Shown here one piece after another: positions 1-8,417 of a stretch of 49,762 nucleotides of DNA (position 1 is its first letter; each line of letters opens with the position of its first letter). Position numbers and translations under genes: made by a program. Under the pieces are notes generated by a model. It did not search any database and had not been told where the DNA came from. It saw nothing but the letters and a program-made list of their open reading frames with translations. Source of the stretch: Syntrophomonas sp. UBA4922 (GTDB lineage Bacteria > Bacillota > Syntrophomonadia > Syntrophomonadales > Syntrophomonadaceae); NCBI GenBank assembly GCA_002398825.1, contig DHBS01000013.1:41357-91118 (forward strand), in the 5' to 3' direction.

Positions 1-1
1 G

Positions 2-748
2 GCCCTCCTGCAATACGCCTTGGAGCAGGGCTGTGACAAGATTGCCACCGGGCATTACGCCCGGATAAAATACGACGCCGCAGCCGGTTTATACAGCCTT
101 CACCAGGGCCTGGACCGCAGCAAAGACCAGAGCTATTTCCTTTACCGGCTGAACCAGGCGCAATTAGCTCGAATCTTGTTTCCGCTGGGCGAATTGTCCA
201 AGCAAGAGGTTTGGCGGCTGGCCGAAGAACACGGTATTCCCATCATAAAAGGCCAGGAAAGCCAGGAAATCTGCTTTATTGAGGGGGACTACCGGGACTT
301 CCTGGCGGAACGAGTGCATAATGAGCCCGGAGAGATTCAGGACCTGCACGGAAACGTTATAGGCCGGCACCGGGGGCTGCCCTATTACACCGTCGGACAG
401 CGGCGCGGTCTGGGGATTGCCGCAGCCCAACCGTTGTATATCGTGGATTTAATAAGTGAACAGAACCGCATCATCGCCGGTCCGGAAGAGAAGCTGTATC
501 AACGGGCTCTGTCTGCCGGTGATGTGAACTTTATTCGTGGTGAGCGGCCCCCTTTGCCCCTGGAAGTTGAGGCCAAGATCCGCTACCGGGCGCCCCTGAG
601 CAAAGCCGTGGTTTATCCGCAGCAAGACGGGGTTAGGGTCGAGTTCGCTGAACCACAGCGGGCCATAACCAAAGGCCAGTCAGTGGTCTTCTACTGCCAG
701 GATCAAGTTTTGGGCGGAGGCATAATCGAAAAGGGATTGAAGTCATGA
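2..748 (+). CDS. mnmA: tRNA-specific 2-thiouridylase MnmA (5'-truncated by window edge)
   Basis: This is the C-terminal two thirds (about 248 residues; full MnmA is usually about 360) of the enzyme that transfers sulfur to U34 of Lys, Glu and Gln tRNAs in the cytoplasm. Frame 2 is open from the first bases, so the gene begins upstream. Visible motifs are ATGHYA near residue 13, DQSYFLYRL, and the second catalytic cysteine in QEICFIEGDY, followed by the C-terminal beta-barrel. The PP-loop (GGVDS) and nucleophilic cysteine lie outside the window. In Clostridia mnmA usually follows a cysteine desulfurase and NifU-like gene and precedes the PRC-barrel and alaS genes, as it does here. The family assignment is secure. 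Confidence 0.95.
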   Translation, partial: ALLQYALEQGCDKIATGHYARIKYDAAAGLYSLHQGLDRSKDQSYFLYRLNQAQLARILFPLGELSKQEVWRLAEEHGIPIIKGQESQEICFIEGDYRDFLAERVHNEPGEIQDLHGNVIGRHRGLPYYTVGQRRGLGIAAAQPLYIVDLISEQNRIIAGPEEKLYQRALSAGDVNFIRGERPPLPLEVEAKIRYRAPLSKAVVYPQQDGVRVEFAEPQRAITKGQSVVFYCQDQVLGGGIIEKGLKS

Positions 749-925
749 GGCGATGATTTCAGCCGTTAAGCCCGGTTGAGGTGTCTATGCAGGCCTCAGA
801 CAAAGGGGTGAGGCGGCCCGGAAGGAAAGCGTTGCCGTAATGGAAAAAAGTCCCGGGGAAACTAATGACGATAACAATCAGAAGTGAATAACAAATTGAC
901 TTAAAACAGTTATATCTGATTACAC

Positions 926-951
926 TGCGCCTTTTACGGCGCATTTTTTTT
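926..951 (+). terminator. intrinsic terminator downstream of mnmA
   Basis: A perfect 6-bp stem TGCGCC/GGCGCA (926-931 with 938-943) with a 6-nt loop is followed by eight T residues (944-951). It probably ends the mnmA transcript. The 180 bp between mnmA and this hairpin hold another small inverted repeat (GCCTCA/TGAGGC near 792-814) but no convincing gene. Confidence 0.75.
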
Positions 952-998
952 GCTCTGCCGGGCAAGCTAAACACAATACAACAAGGGGGCCAGCTGAC

Positions 999-1460
999 TT
1001 GAAGTTGCGCAACATATTGAGCCTGCCGGTATTTTATGAACCCACCGCAACTGTAATCGGTTCAGTTAAAGAGGTGGTAGTCGATGATAGTTACCGGATA
1101 GACTATCTGATCATAAACACCAACGAAAGTGAAGTGCGTATGATCCCCAGCCCTTGTTTTGTATTAGGCCAGCATGCTGTGCTGATTCATGACATGGCCA
1201 GTATCAAACCATGCCCGGCAAGGGAAGAATCTACCGTATACGAAAAAAAAGTGGGAGATGTTATATACGATGAACAGGGCCGGGAAGTCGGTGCGGTCAG
1301 TGACTTCATAATCTCTGCGCAGGATCACAGGGTTTGGGGGGTTGAGGTTTACAGCGGGGCTTTGAATGATATACTGCAGGGCCGCTGCGAAATCCCACTG
1401 GACCAGGTGACCTGGAAGAGTATAACAAGTGCGGTCATTGAATCGGAAAGGAGAGCTTAA
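999..1460 (+). CDS. PRC-barrel domain protein
   Basis: A 153-residue protein with two consecutive PRC-barrel-like halves. The first (residues 3-75) begins LRNILSLPVF and carries the IGSVKEVVVDD strand. The second (residues 80-150) contains KKVGDVIYDEQGREVGAVSDF and ends in CEIPLDQVTWKS. PRC-barrels are small all-beta modules in photosynthetic reaction-centre H subunits, RimM and many uncharacterised Firmicute proteins; the exact role is unknown. The TTG start at 999 is chosen because AAGGGGG lies at 983-989. It lies between mnmA and the zinc-ribbon and permease genes, a common clostridial arrangement, and is probably the first gene of a short operon. Confidence 0.85.
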   Translation: MKLRNILSLPVFYEPTATVIGSVKEVVVDDSYRIDYLIINTNESEVRMIPSPCFVLGQHAVLIHDMASIKPCPAREESTVYEKKVGDVIYDEQGREVGAVSDFIISAQDHRVWGVEVYSGALNDILQGRCEIPLDQVTWKSITSAVIESERRA

Positions 1461-1462
1461 CC

Positions 1463-1639
1463 ATGACATTGAGATGCCCAGCTTGTGGCGGTCTGCAGGT
1501 AGGCAAGGTAGGAAGCGACCAGTTTTACTGTTGGAATTGCTATCTGGAATTCAACTTTCAAAAAGGCCAGGTTAATCTGTATGAAGTGGCCGAAGATGGA
1601 AGTCTGATTGCTATGGATAATTCCTCAGAAATTCTTTAA
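1463..1639 (+). CDS. small zinc-ribbon protein
   Basis: A 58-residue ORF starts at ATG 1463, three bases after the PRC-barrel stop, behind the ribosome binding site AAAGGAGAG (1447-1455). It begins MTLRCPACGG and has a second CWNC pair near residue 25, so the four cysteines (CxxC-N15-CxxC) form a one-zinc ribbon. The C-terminal half is acidic. Proteins of this type are conserved in this neighbourhood of clostridial genomes but have no known function. Its ribosome binding site, tight spacing and cysteine pattern support it as a real gene. Confidence 0.75.
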   Translation: MTLRCPACGGLQVGKVGSDQFYCWNCYLEFNFQKGQVNLYEVAEDGSLIAMDNSSEIL

Positions 1640-1658
1640 CAGAGACGGAGGTGAAGCA

Positions 1659-1862
1659 TTGAGAGAGCACAATCATGGTCATTGGGGCATTATGATGTTT
1701 GGAGCCCTCCTGGGGGTGGCAGCCACAGTGATGTATTATAATCAGAGCAGCGAACTGTCCCGGGTAGGAAACCGTATCATCAGCAGATCCAAAGAGGCTG
1801 TCGACAACACGGTCGGCAGCATGCGTGACGAAACCTATTCCAATATGGGAAGAGAGATGTAA
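1659..1862 (+). CDS. small membrane protein (YtxH-like organisation)
   Basis: A 67-residue protein read from TTG 1659, chosen because GGAGGTG (1647-1653) lies just upstream; a longer reading from 1608 would overlap the zinc-ribbon gene. A His-rich N-terminus (MREHNHGHWG) precedes one membrane segment (about residues 11-27, IMMFGALLGVAATVMYY). A basic/acidic helical tail follows, containing RSKEAVDNTVGSMRDE. This layout recalls YtxH/YtxG-like proteins, but I do not recognise the family. It is 2 bp upstream of the AI-2E permease gene and probably cotranscribed with it. Confidence 0.65.
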   Translation: MREHNHGHWGIMMFGALLGVAATVMYYNQSSELSRVGNRIISRSKEAVDNTVGSMRDETYSNMGREM

Positions 1863-1864
1863 AG

Positions 1865-2884
1865 GTGTCCCTTTACAAAACTAGAGGATGGCGCTACATT
1901 CTTTTTTTCCTGGTGGCTGTCGCCACCCTCTATTTTTTGTACCGGGTTCGCGAAGTGCTCTATGCTTTTAGCTTCGGCGGGGTAATGGCCTATTTTCTTT
2001 ACCGACCTGTCGCTGCCCTGGAAAAGCGGGGTCTTAAGCGGGTAATGGCAATTTTGCTCATCTACTGCCTGGCCATAGCCAGTCTGGGGGCCTTGATATA
2101 TTGGATTGTGCCGGTCACTGCGGCCGAACTCGGGGACCTGGCCAAACTCTATCCGCATTGTGTGCAAGATGTGCAGAAACTGATCTCGCAAATGGACGGC
2201 ATATCCAAACCGGAACGCCTGCAAATCTTTATCGACCATAATCTCGATCAGATCGAAACTGGTATATATAACGCTTTACAGAACTTTATCAACACCTGGT
2301 ATCATCTGTTAAACCGTATACTCGCTTTGATTTTTGCGCCGATCCTGGCCTTTTATATCCTCAATGACTGGGAAAAAATCAGAGATGGTTTCCTTAATCT
2401 CCTTCCCCCGCGGGGGCGTGTACAGCTGCGCAGCCTGTGTCAGGAGATCGACAGGATAATGGCCGAGTTTATAAAGGGGTATTTCCTGGTGGCGATAACG
2501 GTTGGGCTGTTGACGGGAGCCCTGGCGGCTATACTGGGGGTTCCTTTTCCGATGATCATCGGTATCCTGGCGGCAATCACCAACCTGGTTCCCTATTTCG
2601 GCCCCTTGCTGGGGGGACTGCCGGCTGTGCTTCTGGCATGGAGCGTTTCATTAAAATTGGCCATATATATGACCCTGGGGATTATTATTATCCAACAATT
2701 AGATGCCAACCTGTTTACTCCCCGGGTAATTGGTCAAAAATTAGGTATGCACCCTTTGGTGATCATATTTACGCTTCTGGCCGGAGGAACCTTGTTTGGC
2801 TTGTGGGGCATTATCCTGGCTTTGCCGGCGGCAGCAGTATTAAAAGTGGTTTTGCATTGGGCGCATCTCAAGATAGCAGAATAA
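1865..2884 (+). CDS. AI-2E family transporter (YrrI-type permease)
   Basis: A 339-residue polytopic inner-membrane protein of the AI-2E/PerM family (PF01594). Hydrophobic segments fall near residues 12-45, 60-85, 150-170, 205-265 and 270-330. The family hallmark region PYFGPLLGGLPA is present near residue 240. Family members export small molecules or exchange sodium and protons; the substrate here cannot be read from sequence. A YrrI-like permease sits upstream of alaS in Bacillus and many Clostridia, which matches this location. The GTG start at 1865 is 2 bp after the previous stop, so translational coupling is likely. Confidence 0.88.
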   Translation: MSLYKTRGWRYILFFLVAVATLYFLYRVREVLYAFSFGGVMAYFLYRPVAALEKRGLKRVMAILLIYCLAIASLGALIYWIVPVTAAELGDLAKLYPHCVQDVQKLISQMDGISKPERLQIFIDHNLDQIETGIYNALQNFINTWYHLLNRILALIFAPILAFYILNDWEKIRDGFLNLLPPRGRVQLRSLCQEIDRIMAEFIKGYFLVAITVGLLTGALAAILGVPFPMIIGILAAITNLVPYFGPLLGGLPAVLLAWSVSLKLAIYMTLGIIIIQQLDANLFTPRVIGQKLGMHPLVIIFTLLAGGTLFGLWGIILALPAAAVLKVVLHWAHLKIAE

Positions 2885-3004
2885 AAGCCGGCTTATGTAA
2901 AATGCTCCCATTGCAATTTCTAGCCGCGATAAGTTGACAGCACATCGGCTTTTCCGTGAAAATAAACTATACTAGTATTTTTTTCGGGATGGAGGAGGCC
3001 TTTA

Positions 3005-5650
3005 GTGAAAAAGAGCAGTGAGATAAGACAGACTTTCCTCGAATTCTTCAGGGAAAAGGGTCATACGGTGGTGGAAAGTTCATCACTGGTGCCTATTGAT
3101 GACCCTACCCTATTGTTCACCAATGCTGGAATGAACCAGTTTAAAGACGTGTTCTTAGGTCTGGATAAGCGCAGTTATACCCGGGCGGCAACTGCGCAAA
3201 AATGTGTGCGCGCCGGAGGAAAGCATAATGACCTGGACACGGTGGGGAGAACCGCCAGGCATCATACCTTTTTCGAAATGCTGGGCAACTTCTCTTTTGG
3301 TGATTATTTCAAACGTGACGCCATCGCTTATGCCTGGGAGTTTCTGACCCAGGTGGCCGAACTTCCCCGGGAAAAACTGTGGATTACTATTTACACCGAT
3401 GATGATGAAGCCCATGCCCTGTGGCAGGAAGTCGCCGGGGTCACCCCGGAGCGCATCATCCGCCTGGGAGAGAAAGACAATTTCTGGGCTATGGGCGACA
3501 CCGGACCATGCGGGCCTTGCAGCGAGATCCATTACGACCGCGGCCCGGAATATGCCTGTAAAGCTGAGGTATGCGGCATCGGTCAGTGTGACTGTGACCG
3601 ATTCCTGGAAATCTGGAATCTGGTATTCATGCAGTATAACCGCGATGAAAGCGGGAACATGACCCCGCTGCCCAAACCCAGCATTGACACCGGTATGGGA
3701 CTGGAAAGGCTCAGTTCATTATTGCAGGGTGTGGACAGCAATTTCGATACTGATCTTTTTACCCCCATCATCAAACATATGGAGGAAATGACCGGCAGGG
3801 TATACGATCGCGGGGAGGCAGGCTTTCCCTTCCGGGTTATAGCCGACCATAGCAGAGCCTGCACCTTTTTGATAAGCGACGGAGTGCTGCCCAGCAATGA
3901 CGGACGCGGCTATGTACTGCGCCGCATATTAAGGCGCGCGGTTCGCTTCGGACGTGTATTGGGGATTGAAGAGGCATTTTTACATAAAAACGTCGATATG
4001 GTGTGCGAACTCATGCAGGACGCATATCCTGAACTGACGGGCCGCAAAGAATTTGTCAAAGAAGTTATCAAAATGGAGGAACAGCGCTTCCTGGTAACCC
4101 TCAGCGAAGGCCTGAAAAAAGTTGAAGATATTATCAAAAACATGAAAAAAGAAGGCCGCCAGGTCATGAGCGGAGCCGAGGCCTTTATGCTTTACGATAC
4201 CTATGGCTTCCCCCTGGATTCGGCGGAGGATGTGGCTGATGAAAACGGGGTCAGCGTCGACCGTGACGGCTTTAACGAACAGATGAATATGCAGCGGGAA
4301 AGAGCCCGCCAGGCCAATAAAGGCGGTGAGGCCTGGGCTCGCGAGATCATGATTTCGGAGCTGTTGGCCCAGATCGAGGCTGAACCCACCGGGTTTACCG
4401 GCTATGACACCTTAACAGATCAATCCCGGCTGCTGGCTTTGATCAAAGACGGTGAGCTGGTCAGCGCGGCGCAGGACGGCCCCATTATGGCAGTCACCGC
4501 AGCCACACCCTTCTACGCCGAGAGCGGCGGGCAAGTGGCTGACCGGGGCATGATATCCGGCCAGGCTGGAAAAATGTCTGTTGACGACGTGCAGAAAGTG
4601 GGGCCCTGGATTATTCATCTGGGCACTTTGAAAGGAACCTTAACCAGCGGGGAAACTGTCGCTCTGGAGGTGCAAACCGAATCCAGGTTGGCTACGGCCC
4701 GCCATCACACCGCTACCCACCTCCTGCACAAAGCTCTGCAAACTGTACTCGGAGAGCACGCGCAGCAAAAGGGGTCTCTGGTTGAGCCTGACCGTCTGCG
4801 TTTCGATTTTTCCCATCTGTCAGCTTTGAGCGAGCAGGAAATCGAGAAGATTGAATGCCTGGTTAATGAAGCCATATGGCAGGCTTATGCGGTGGGAACT
4901 TCGGTAAAAAGCCTGGAAGAGGCCCGCAATATGGGCGCCATGGCTTTATTCGGAGAGAAATACGGTGATTTGGTGCGTATGGTTCAGGTGGAAGGTTACA
5001 GTCTGGAACTGTGCGGCGGAACCCATGTGAAAAATACCGGCCAGATCGGCCTTTTTAAGATATTGAGTGAGGGCAGTATAGGCTCCGGATTACGCAGGAT
5101 TGAAGCTGTGGCAGGAAAGGCCGCCCTCGGCTACCTGCAGGGAATCGAACAGGAGATTAAAAAGGCCGCAGGACTTTTAAAGACCACGGACCGTGATGTG
5201 AGCAACCGGGTTGAAGCCATGACTCGTATGCTCAAAGAACGGGAGCGGGAGATCGAGGCTTTGAAGGCGAAGATCTCACGCAGTGCCAGCGAGGACTTGT
5301 TGACGCAGGCTTATAAAAAGGGCGGCAGTCATATACTTATCGCGCGGGTGACAGGCCAGGAACCCGATTCACTGCGCCAGAACGCGGAAATGCTGAAGGA
5401 TAAATTGGGCAGCGCCGTAGTGCTCCTGGCTACGGAAAATAACGATAAGGTTTCTCTGGTGTGTTTTGTGAGTAAGGATCTGGTGGAAAAGGGCGTACAT
5501 GCCGGGAAAATCGTGGGAGAAGCAGCGCGCATCACCGGAGGCGGAGGCGGGGGCAGGCCGGACATGGCCCAGGCCGGGGGCCGGGAGCCGGATAAAATAG
5601 ATGCCGCCTTGAGTGCTGCCCGGGCGCTAGTGGAAAATTCTCTGGGGTAA
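3005..5650 (+). CDS. alaS: alanyl-tRNA synthetase
   Basis: A full-length 881-residue AlaRS charging tRNA(Ala). In order it has the class II catalytic core (TRAATAQKCVRAGGKHNDL; HHTFFEMLGNFSFGDYF; GPCGPCSEIHYDRG), the tRNA recognition domain (LRRILRRAVRFGR), the editing domain with zinc ligands in HHTATHLLHKAL and CGGTHV, a coiled coil near residues 735-765, and the C-Ala domain with GGGGGGRPDMAQAGG. Translation starts at GTG 3005 behind GGAGGAGG. The 120-bp upstream gap is too short for a T-box and none is visible. Gene order alaS-ireB-ruvX-yrzB is the standard Firmicute block. Confidence 0.98.
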   Translation: MKKSSEIRQTFLEFFREKGHTVVESSSLVPIDDPTLLFTNAGMNQFKDVFLGLDKRSYTRAATAQKCVRAGGKHNDLDTVGRTARHHTFFEMLGNFSFGDYFKRDAIAYAWEFLTQVAELPREKLWITIYTDDDEAHALWQEVAGVTPERIIRLGEKDNFWAMGDTGPCGPCSEIHYDRGPEYACKAEVCGIGQCDCDRFLEIWNLVFMQYNRDESGNMTPLPKPSIDTGMGLERLSSLLQGVDSNFDTDLFTPIIKHMEEMTGRVYDRGEAGFPFRVIADHSRACTFLISDGVLPSNDGRGYVLRRILRRAVRFGRVLGIEEAFLHKNVDMVCELMQDAYPELTGRKEFVKEVIKMEEQRFLVTLSEGLKKVEDIIKNMKKEGRQVMSGAEAFMLYDTYGFPLDSAEDVADENGVSVDRDGFNEQMNMQRERARQANKGGEAWAREIMISELLAQIEAEPTGFTGYDTLTDQSRLLALIKDGELVSAAQDGPIMAVTAATPFYAESGGQVADRGMISGQAGKMSVDDVQKVGPWIIHLGTLKGTLTSGETVALEVQTESRLATARHHTATHLLHKALQTVLGEHAQQKGSLVEPDRLRFDFSHLSALSEQEIEKIECLVNEAIWQAYAVGTSVKSLEEARNMGAMALFGEKYGDLVRMVQVEGYSLELCGGTHVKNTGQIGLFKILSEGSIGSGLRRIEAVAGKAALGYLQGIEQEIKKAAGLLKTTDRDVSNRVEAMTRMLKEREREIEALKAKISRSASEDLLTQAYKKGGSHILIARVTGQEPDSLRQNAEMLKDKLGSAVVLLATENNDKVSLVCFVSKDLVEKGVHAGKIVGEAARITGGGGGGRPDMAQAGGREPDKIDAALSAARALVENSLG

Positions 5651-5706
5651 GTAAAAGGATTATCTATTTCCCAAGCCGAAAGAGTACCTGGGGAGGGATT
5701 TAAAAT

Positions 5707-5961
5707 ATGGCACACGGACCTAAAAATACGGTAAGTTTCAGTCTGGCCAAAGACGGCGAGGAAAGGGTCAAATCGATCCTGCAGTCAGTTCACCTGGCCC
5801 TGGAAGAAAAGGGATATAACCCGATAAACCAGCTGGTAGGGTATATGATTTCCGGTGACCCGGCCTATATTACCAGCCATAACGAAGCCCGCAGCCTTAT
5901 CTGCAAAGTGGACCGTGATGAGATCATGGAGGTTTTAATCAGGGACTACCTGGGCAAGTGA
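5707..5961 (+). CDS. ireB: IreB family regulatory phosphoprotein (UPF0297, YrzL)
   Basis: An 84-residue protein matching the IreB/YrzL family along its whole length, including the conserved block NPINQLVGYMISGDPAYIT and the C-terminal VLIRDYLGK. In Enterococcus faecalis, IreB is phosphorylated by the Ser/Thr kinase IreK and negatively controls cephalosporin resistance; in most Firmicutes its role is unknown. The start at ATG 5707 follows GGGGAGGG. It lies between alaS and ruvX, the invariant family context. Confidence 0.93.
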   Translation: MAHGPKNTVSFSLAKDGEERVKSILQSVHLALEEKGYNPINQLVGYMISGDPAYITSHNEARSLICKVDRDEIMEVLIRDYLGK

Positions 5962-6016
5962 TTAAGAAACGGTACTGCAGGCAGCCGGGATGCGTCAGGG
6001 TTATGCAGGGTGAATT

Positions 6017-6430
6017 ATGAGAATAATGGGATTAGATGTCGGAGACAAGCGCATCGGGGTGGCTCTGAGCGATCCTTTAGGTTGGACAGCTCAGCCTCAT
6101 TCGGTATTGCTGCGAAATGATCCGGCCCGGGATTTTGCTCACCTGGCCCGGCTTTGTGCTGAAAATCAAATTGAAAAGATCGTAGTCGGTTTGCCTCTTA
6201 ACATGAACGGTACTATCGGGCCTCGTGCGGAACTGGTGCAGGGCTTTGCAGCACAATTATCGTCTTTTACCGGAATCGAAGTTGAATTCTGGGATGAAAG
6301 ACTGTCTACCAAAAGCGCTGAACGCACCCTCCTGGCAGCAGATGTTTCGCGCCGCAAGCGCAGGCAGGTTATCGATAAACTGGCTGCGGTTCACATATTG
6401 CAAGGTTATCTGGACCGCCACAGCCGTTAA
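6017..6430 (+). CDS. ruvX: RuvX/YqgF family Holliday junction resolvase
   Basis: A 137-residue RNase H-fold protein (YqgF/YrrK). The N-terminal strand MRIMGLDVGDKRIGVALSD carries the first acidic residue, IVVGLPLNMNG is the conserved middle loop, and the final motif EFWDERLSTKSAER supplies further metal ligands. The family acts in pre-16S rRNA 5'-end maturation and was proposed as a Holliday junction resolvase. Length is normal. It starts at ATG 6017 behind a weak GGGTGA site and belongs to the ireB-ruvX-yrzB trio. Confidence 0.94.
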   Translation: MRIMGLDVGDKRIGVALSDPLGWTAQPHSVLLRNDPARDFAHLARLCAENQIEKIVVGLPLNMNGTIGPRAELVQGFAAQLSSFTGIEVEFWDERLSTKSAERTLLAADVSRRKRRQVIDKLAAVHILQGYLDRHSR

Positions 6431-6497
6431 GAGTTTGTTTGACGAAAAGAGCAATAAACTATAGAATGTCAATAGTTTGTAGAAAGAGGTGACTCTA

Positions 6498-6785
6498 ATG
6501 CACGATGGAGACCTTTTAGATGATGATTATCCAGTACTCGTTCTGGTTGATGATGAAGGTATAGAACATCAATTTGAGCTATTAGCTGAACTGGAAATCG
6601 AGGAGGCCTTTTACCGCGTCCTTATACCCCTGGAAGAGGAAGATGAAGAGGAATGTGAAGTGGTCATACTCAAAGTGGTCTACGATGAAGAAGGCAACGA
6701 ATTCCTGAGCGACATCGAAGATGAAGAAGAATGGGAAATGGTGGCAGATGCCTGGCAGGAATTGGTAGACAGCGAGGGCATCTAA
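6498..6785 (+). CDS. DUF1292 protein (YrzB-like)
   Basis: A 95-residue, extremely acidic protein of the DUF1292/YrzB family. It begins with strands of the type PVLVLVDDEG and has the family motif EEEDEEECEVVILKVVYDE, then a D/E-rich C-terminus. Function is unknown, but the gene almost always follows ruvX. I chose ATG 6498 because AGAGGTG (6484-6490) is correctly spaced for it; the in-frame GTG at 6489 would overlap that site. The gene is followed by a strong terminator, so it ends the alaS-region transcript. Confidence 0.88.
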   Translation: MHDGDLLDDDYPVLVLVDDEGIEHQFELLAELEIEEAFYRVLIPLEEEDEEECEVVILKVVYDEEGNEFLSDIEDEEEWEMVADAWQELVDSEGI

Positions 6786-6797
6786 TTTTAAGTCTTC

Positions 6798-6823
6798 AAA
6801 AGAAGCCTCCGGGCTTCTTTTTT
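6798..6823 (+). terminator. intrinsic terminator after yrzB
   Basis: The stem AGAAGCC/GGCTTCT (6801-6807 with 6812-6818) has a 4-nt TCCG loop, is flanked by A's on the left, and is followed by a T run to 6823. It lies 12 bp after the DUF1292 stop. A -10-like TATAAT at 6863-6868 lies just downstream and may start the VanW-mltG transcript, although no good -35 is visible. Confidence 0.85.
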
Positions 6824-6908
6824 GTGTCTCTGATTAGATAGCATACTGCTTCGTAAATGTAATATAATCGTAATAGTTAGGACTAATCTAGGCTTTGGGG
6901 GAAGAGTT

Positions 6909-8402
6909 TTGTCTGCTATACAATTCGATACAAGATTAAAGAAGGCTGTATTTTGGGTAATTATCCTTATTTTGGGCATAATGTCGGCAGCAGGTCTTTT
7001 TTATTGGCAGGCATATGCCAGTAAACAGAGTTTTCTTCCCGGGGTCACGATAGCCAATGCTGCGGTTGCAGGCTGCGATAGCAGCCAGGCTATAACTACT
7101 CTGGAAAAGCGAGTGAACCGGGCCTATAAGCAACCGGTGGTTTTCACCAGCGGAACCTATCGTTATGAAACAACCCTGGGGGCCTTGACTTTCCCGGTGG
7201 AGGCAGCCAGGGTCGTCAATGAGGTCTACTCCCAGGAGGCCAAGCGGAACTGGATCTCTAAAGCCACCAGTATGGTTGGCAGCAAAGCCGTTCAGTATTC
7301 AGTGCCGGTCGAATACCGGGCTGATGTGGTGCAGCAGTTGCTTAAAGAGTGGCAGGGGACTTTGGGAACCCCGGCCGAGGATGCCTACCTGGAGGTGGAC
7401 AAGAGCAGGGGCCTGGTGGTAGTACCCGAAAAGATAGGGAAAGAAATAGACCATGATGCCACCTGGTCGCAAATGCCGGAAGAATGGGATGAGTTTTCTG
7501 CATTGGAAATACCGCTCAAAATGAAGGAAAATTATCCGGCGGTTATTGCCAAGGACCTTGAAGGGATGGGGGAATTGTCCTCATCTACCACCTGGTATAA
7601 AGTGGCTGAGGTAGACCGCACCCATAATCTGACCAAAGCCGCCAACATTATAAACGGGGTGATGATCAAGCCCGGGCAGGTCTTTTCATTTAACCAGACC
7701 GTGGGACCGCGTACTGGTGTTACCGGATACCGGGATGCCCTGGTTATTGTGGGGGACAGATTCGAGCCCGGCACCGGGGGCGGTATATGCCAGGTATCTT
7801 CAACGCTTTACAATGCCACTCTCCTGGCGGGATTGGAAATAGTGGAACGCTACAACCACGGCCTCCTGGTGGCCTACATCCCTCCCGGACTGGATGCGAC
7901 TGTGGCTTACGGGCTGCAGGACTACCGCTTCAGAAACAACACCGACAGTCCGGTTTACATAAGAGCCGTGGCCGGAGGAGGGAAGCTGACCATCACCCTG
8001 TACGGCAACCTGGCTTTCAAGAAAAATGTGAAATTGAGCTATGTTATTGACCAGGTCATTCCTTTTCAAGAGATACGAGAACTAAAACCCGATATGGAAC
8101 CCGGAACAGAAAAGTTGGATCATAACGGAACACCCGGATATGTGGTGCGCTCTTTCCGCAGTTATCTTGGCGCCGGCGGAGAAACCACCAGCACCGAGCA
8201 GCTGGCCCGGGATCGTTATAAACCTTTAAATAAATTGGTTTTTGTGGGGCCGGAAGCGCCGCCTGAAAAGCCTTCTGACCGGGATAAGCCGGATGATCCG
8301 GATGATCCCGGCAGCGATCCCGACAAACCTGACCCGTCTGAGACCCCGGTAGATACCGAGCCGGAAAATGTGGATCCGGGGGCTGAAGGATATACCGATT
8401 AA
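6909..8402 (+). CDS. VanW family protein with G5 domain, membrane-anchored
   Basis: A 497-residue envelope protein. One membrane anchor lies near residues 15-37. A peptidoglycan-binding-like region (about 40-200) is followed by the VanW domain (about 225-360, with GVMIKPGQVFSFNQTVGPRT and GGICQVSSTLYNATLLAG). A G5-like domain comes next (about 375-450, with GYVVRSFRSYLGAGGE), then a low-complexity Pro/Asp tail rich in DKPDDPDDPG. VanW proteins occur in glycopeptide-resistance clusters and many Clostridia, but their reaction is unknown. The TTG start at 6909 follows GGGGGAAGAG. It precedes mltG by 15 bp, pointing to a cell-wall role. Confidence 0.9.
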   Translation: MSAIQFDTRLKKAVFWVIILILGIMSAAGLFYWQAYASKQSFLPGVTIANAAVAGCDSSQAITTLEKRVNRAYKQPVVFTSGTYRYETTLGALTFPVEAARVVNEVYSQEAKRNWISKATSMVGSKAVQYSVPVEYRADVVQQLLKEWQGTLGTPAEDAYLEVDKSRGLVVVPEKIGKEIDHDATWSQMPEEWDEFSALEIPLKMKENYPAVIAKDLEGMGELSSSTTWYKVAEVDRTHNLTKAANIINGVMIKPGQVFSFNQTVGPRTGVTGYRDALVIVGDRFEPGTGGGICQVSSTLYNATLLAGLEIVERYNHGLLVAYIPPGLDATVAYGLQDYRFRNNTDSPVYIRAVAGGGKLTITLYGNLAFKKNVKLSYVIDQVIPFQEIRELKPDMEPGTEKLDHNGTPGYVVRSFRSYLGAGGETTSTEQLARDRYKPLNKLVFVGPEAPPEKPSDRDKPDDPDDPGSDPDKPDPSETPVDTEPENVDPGAEGYTD

Positions 8403-8417
8403 GAAATATGAAAATGG

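Noticed and set aside
1608..1658. Longer N-terminus for the small membrane protein
   Set aside because: It would overlap the end of the zinc-ribbon gene; the ribosome binding site supports TTG 1659.
2885..3004. Possible T-box or sigma-A promoter before alaS
   Set aside because: The 120-bp gap is too short for a T-box and lacks its conserved segments. TTGACA at 2934 and TATACT at 2968 are 28 bp apart, too far for a promoter.
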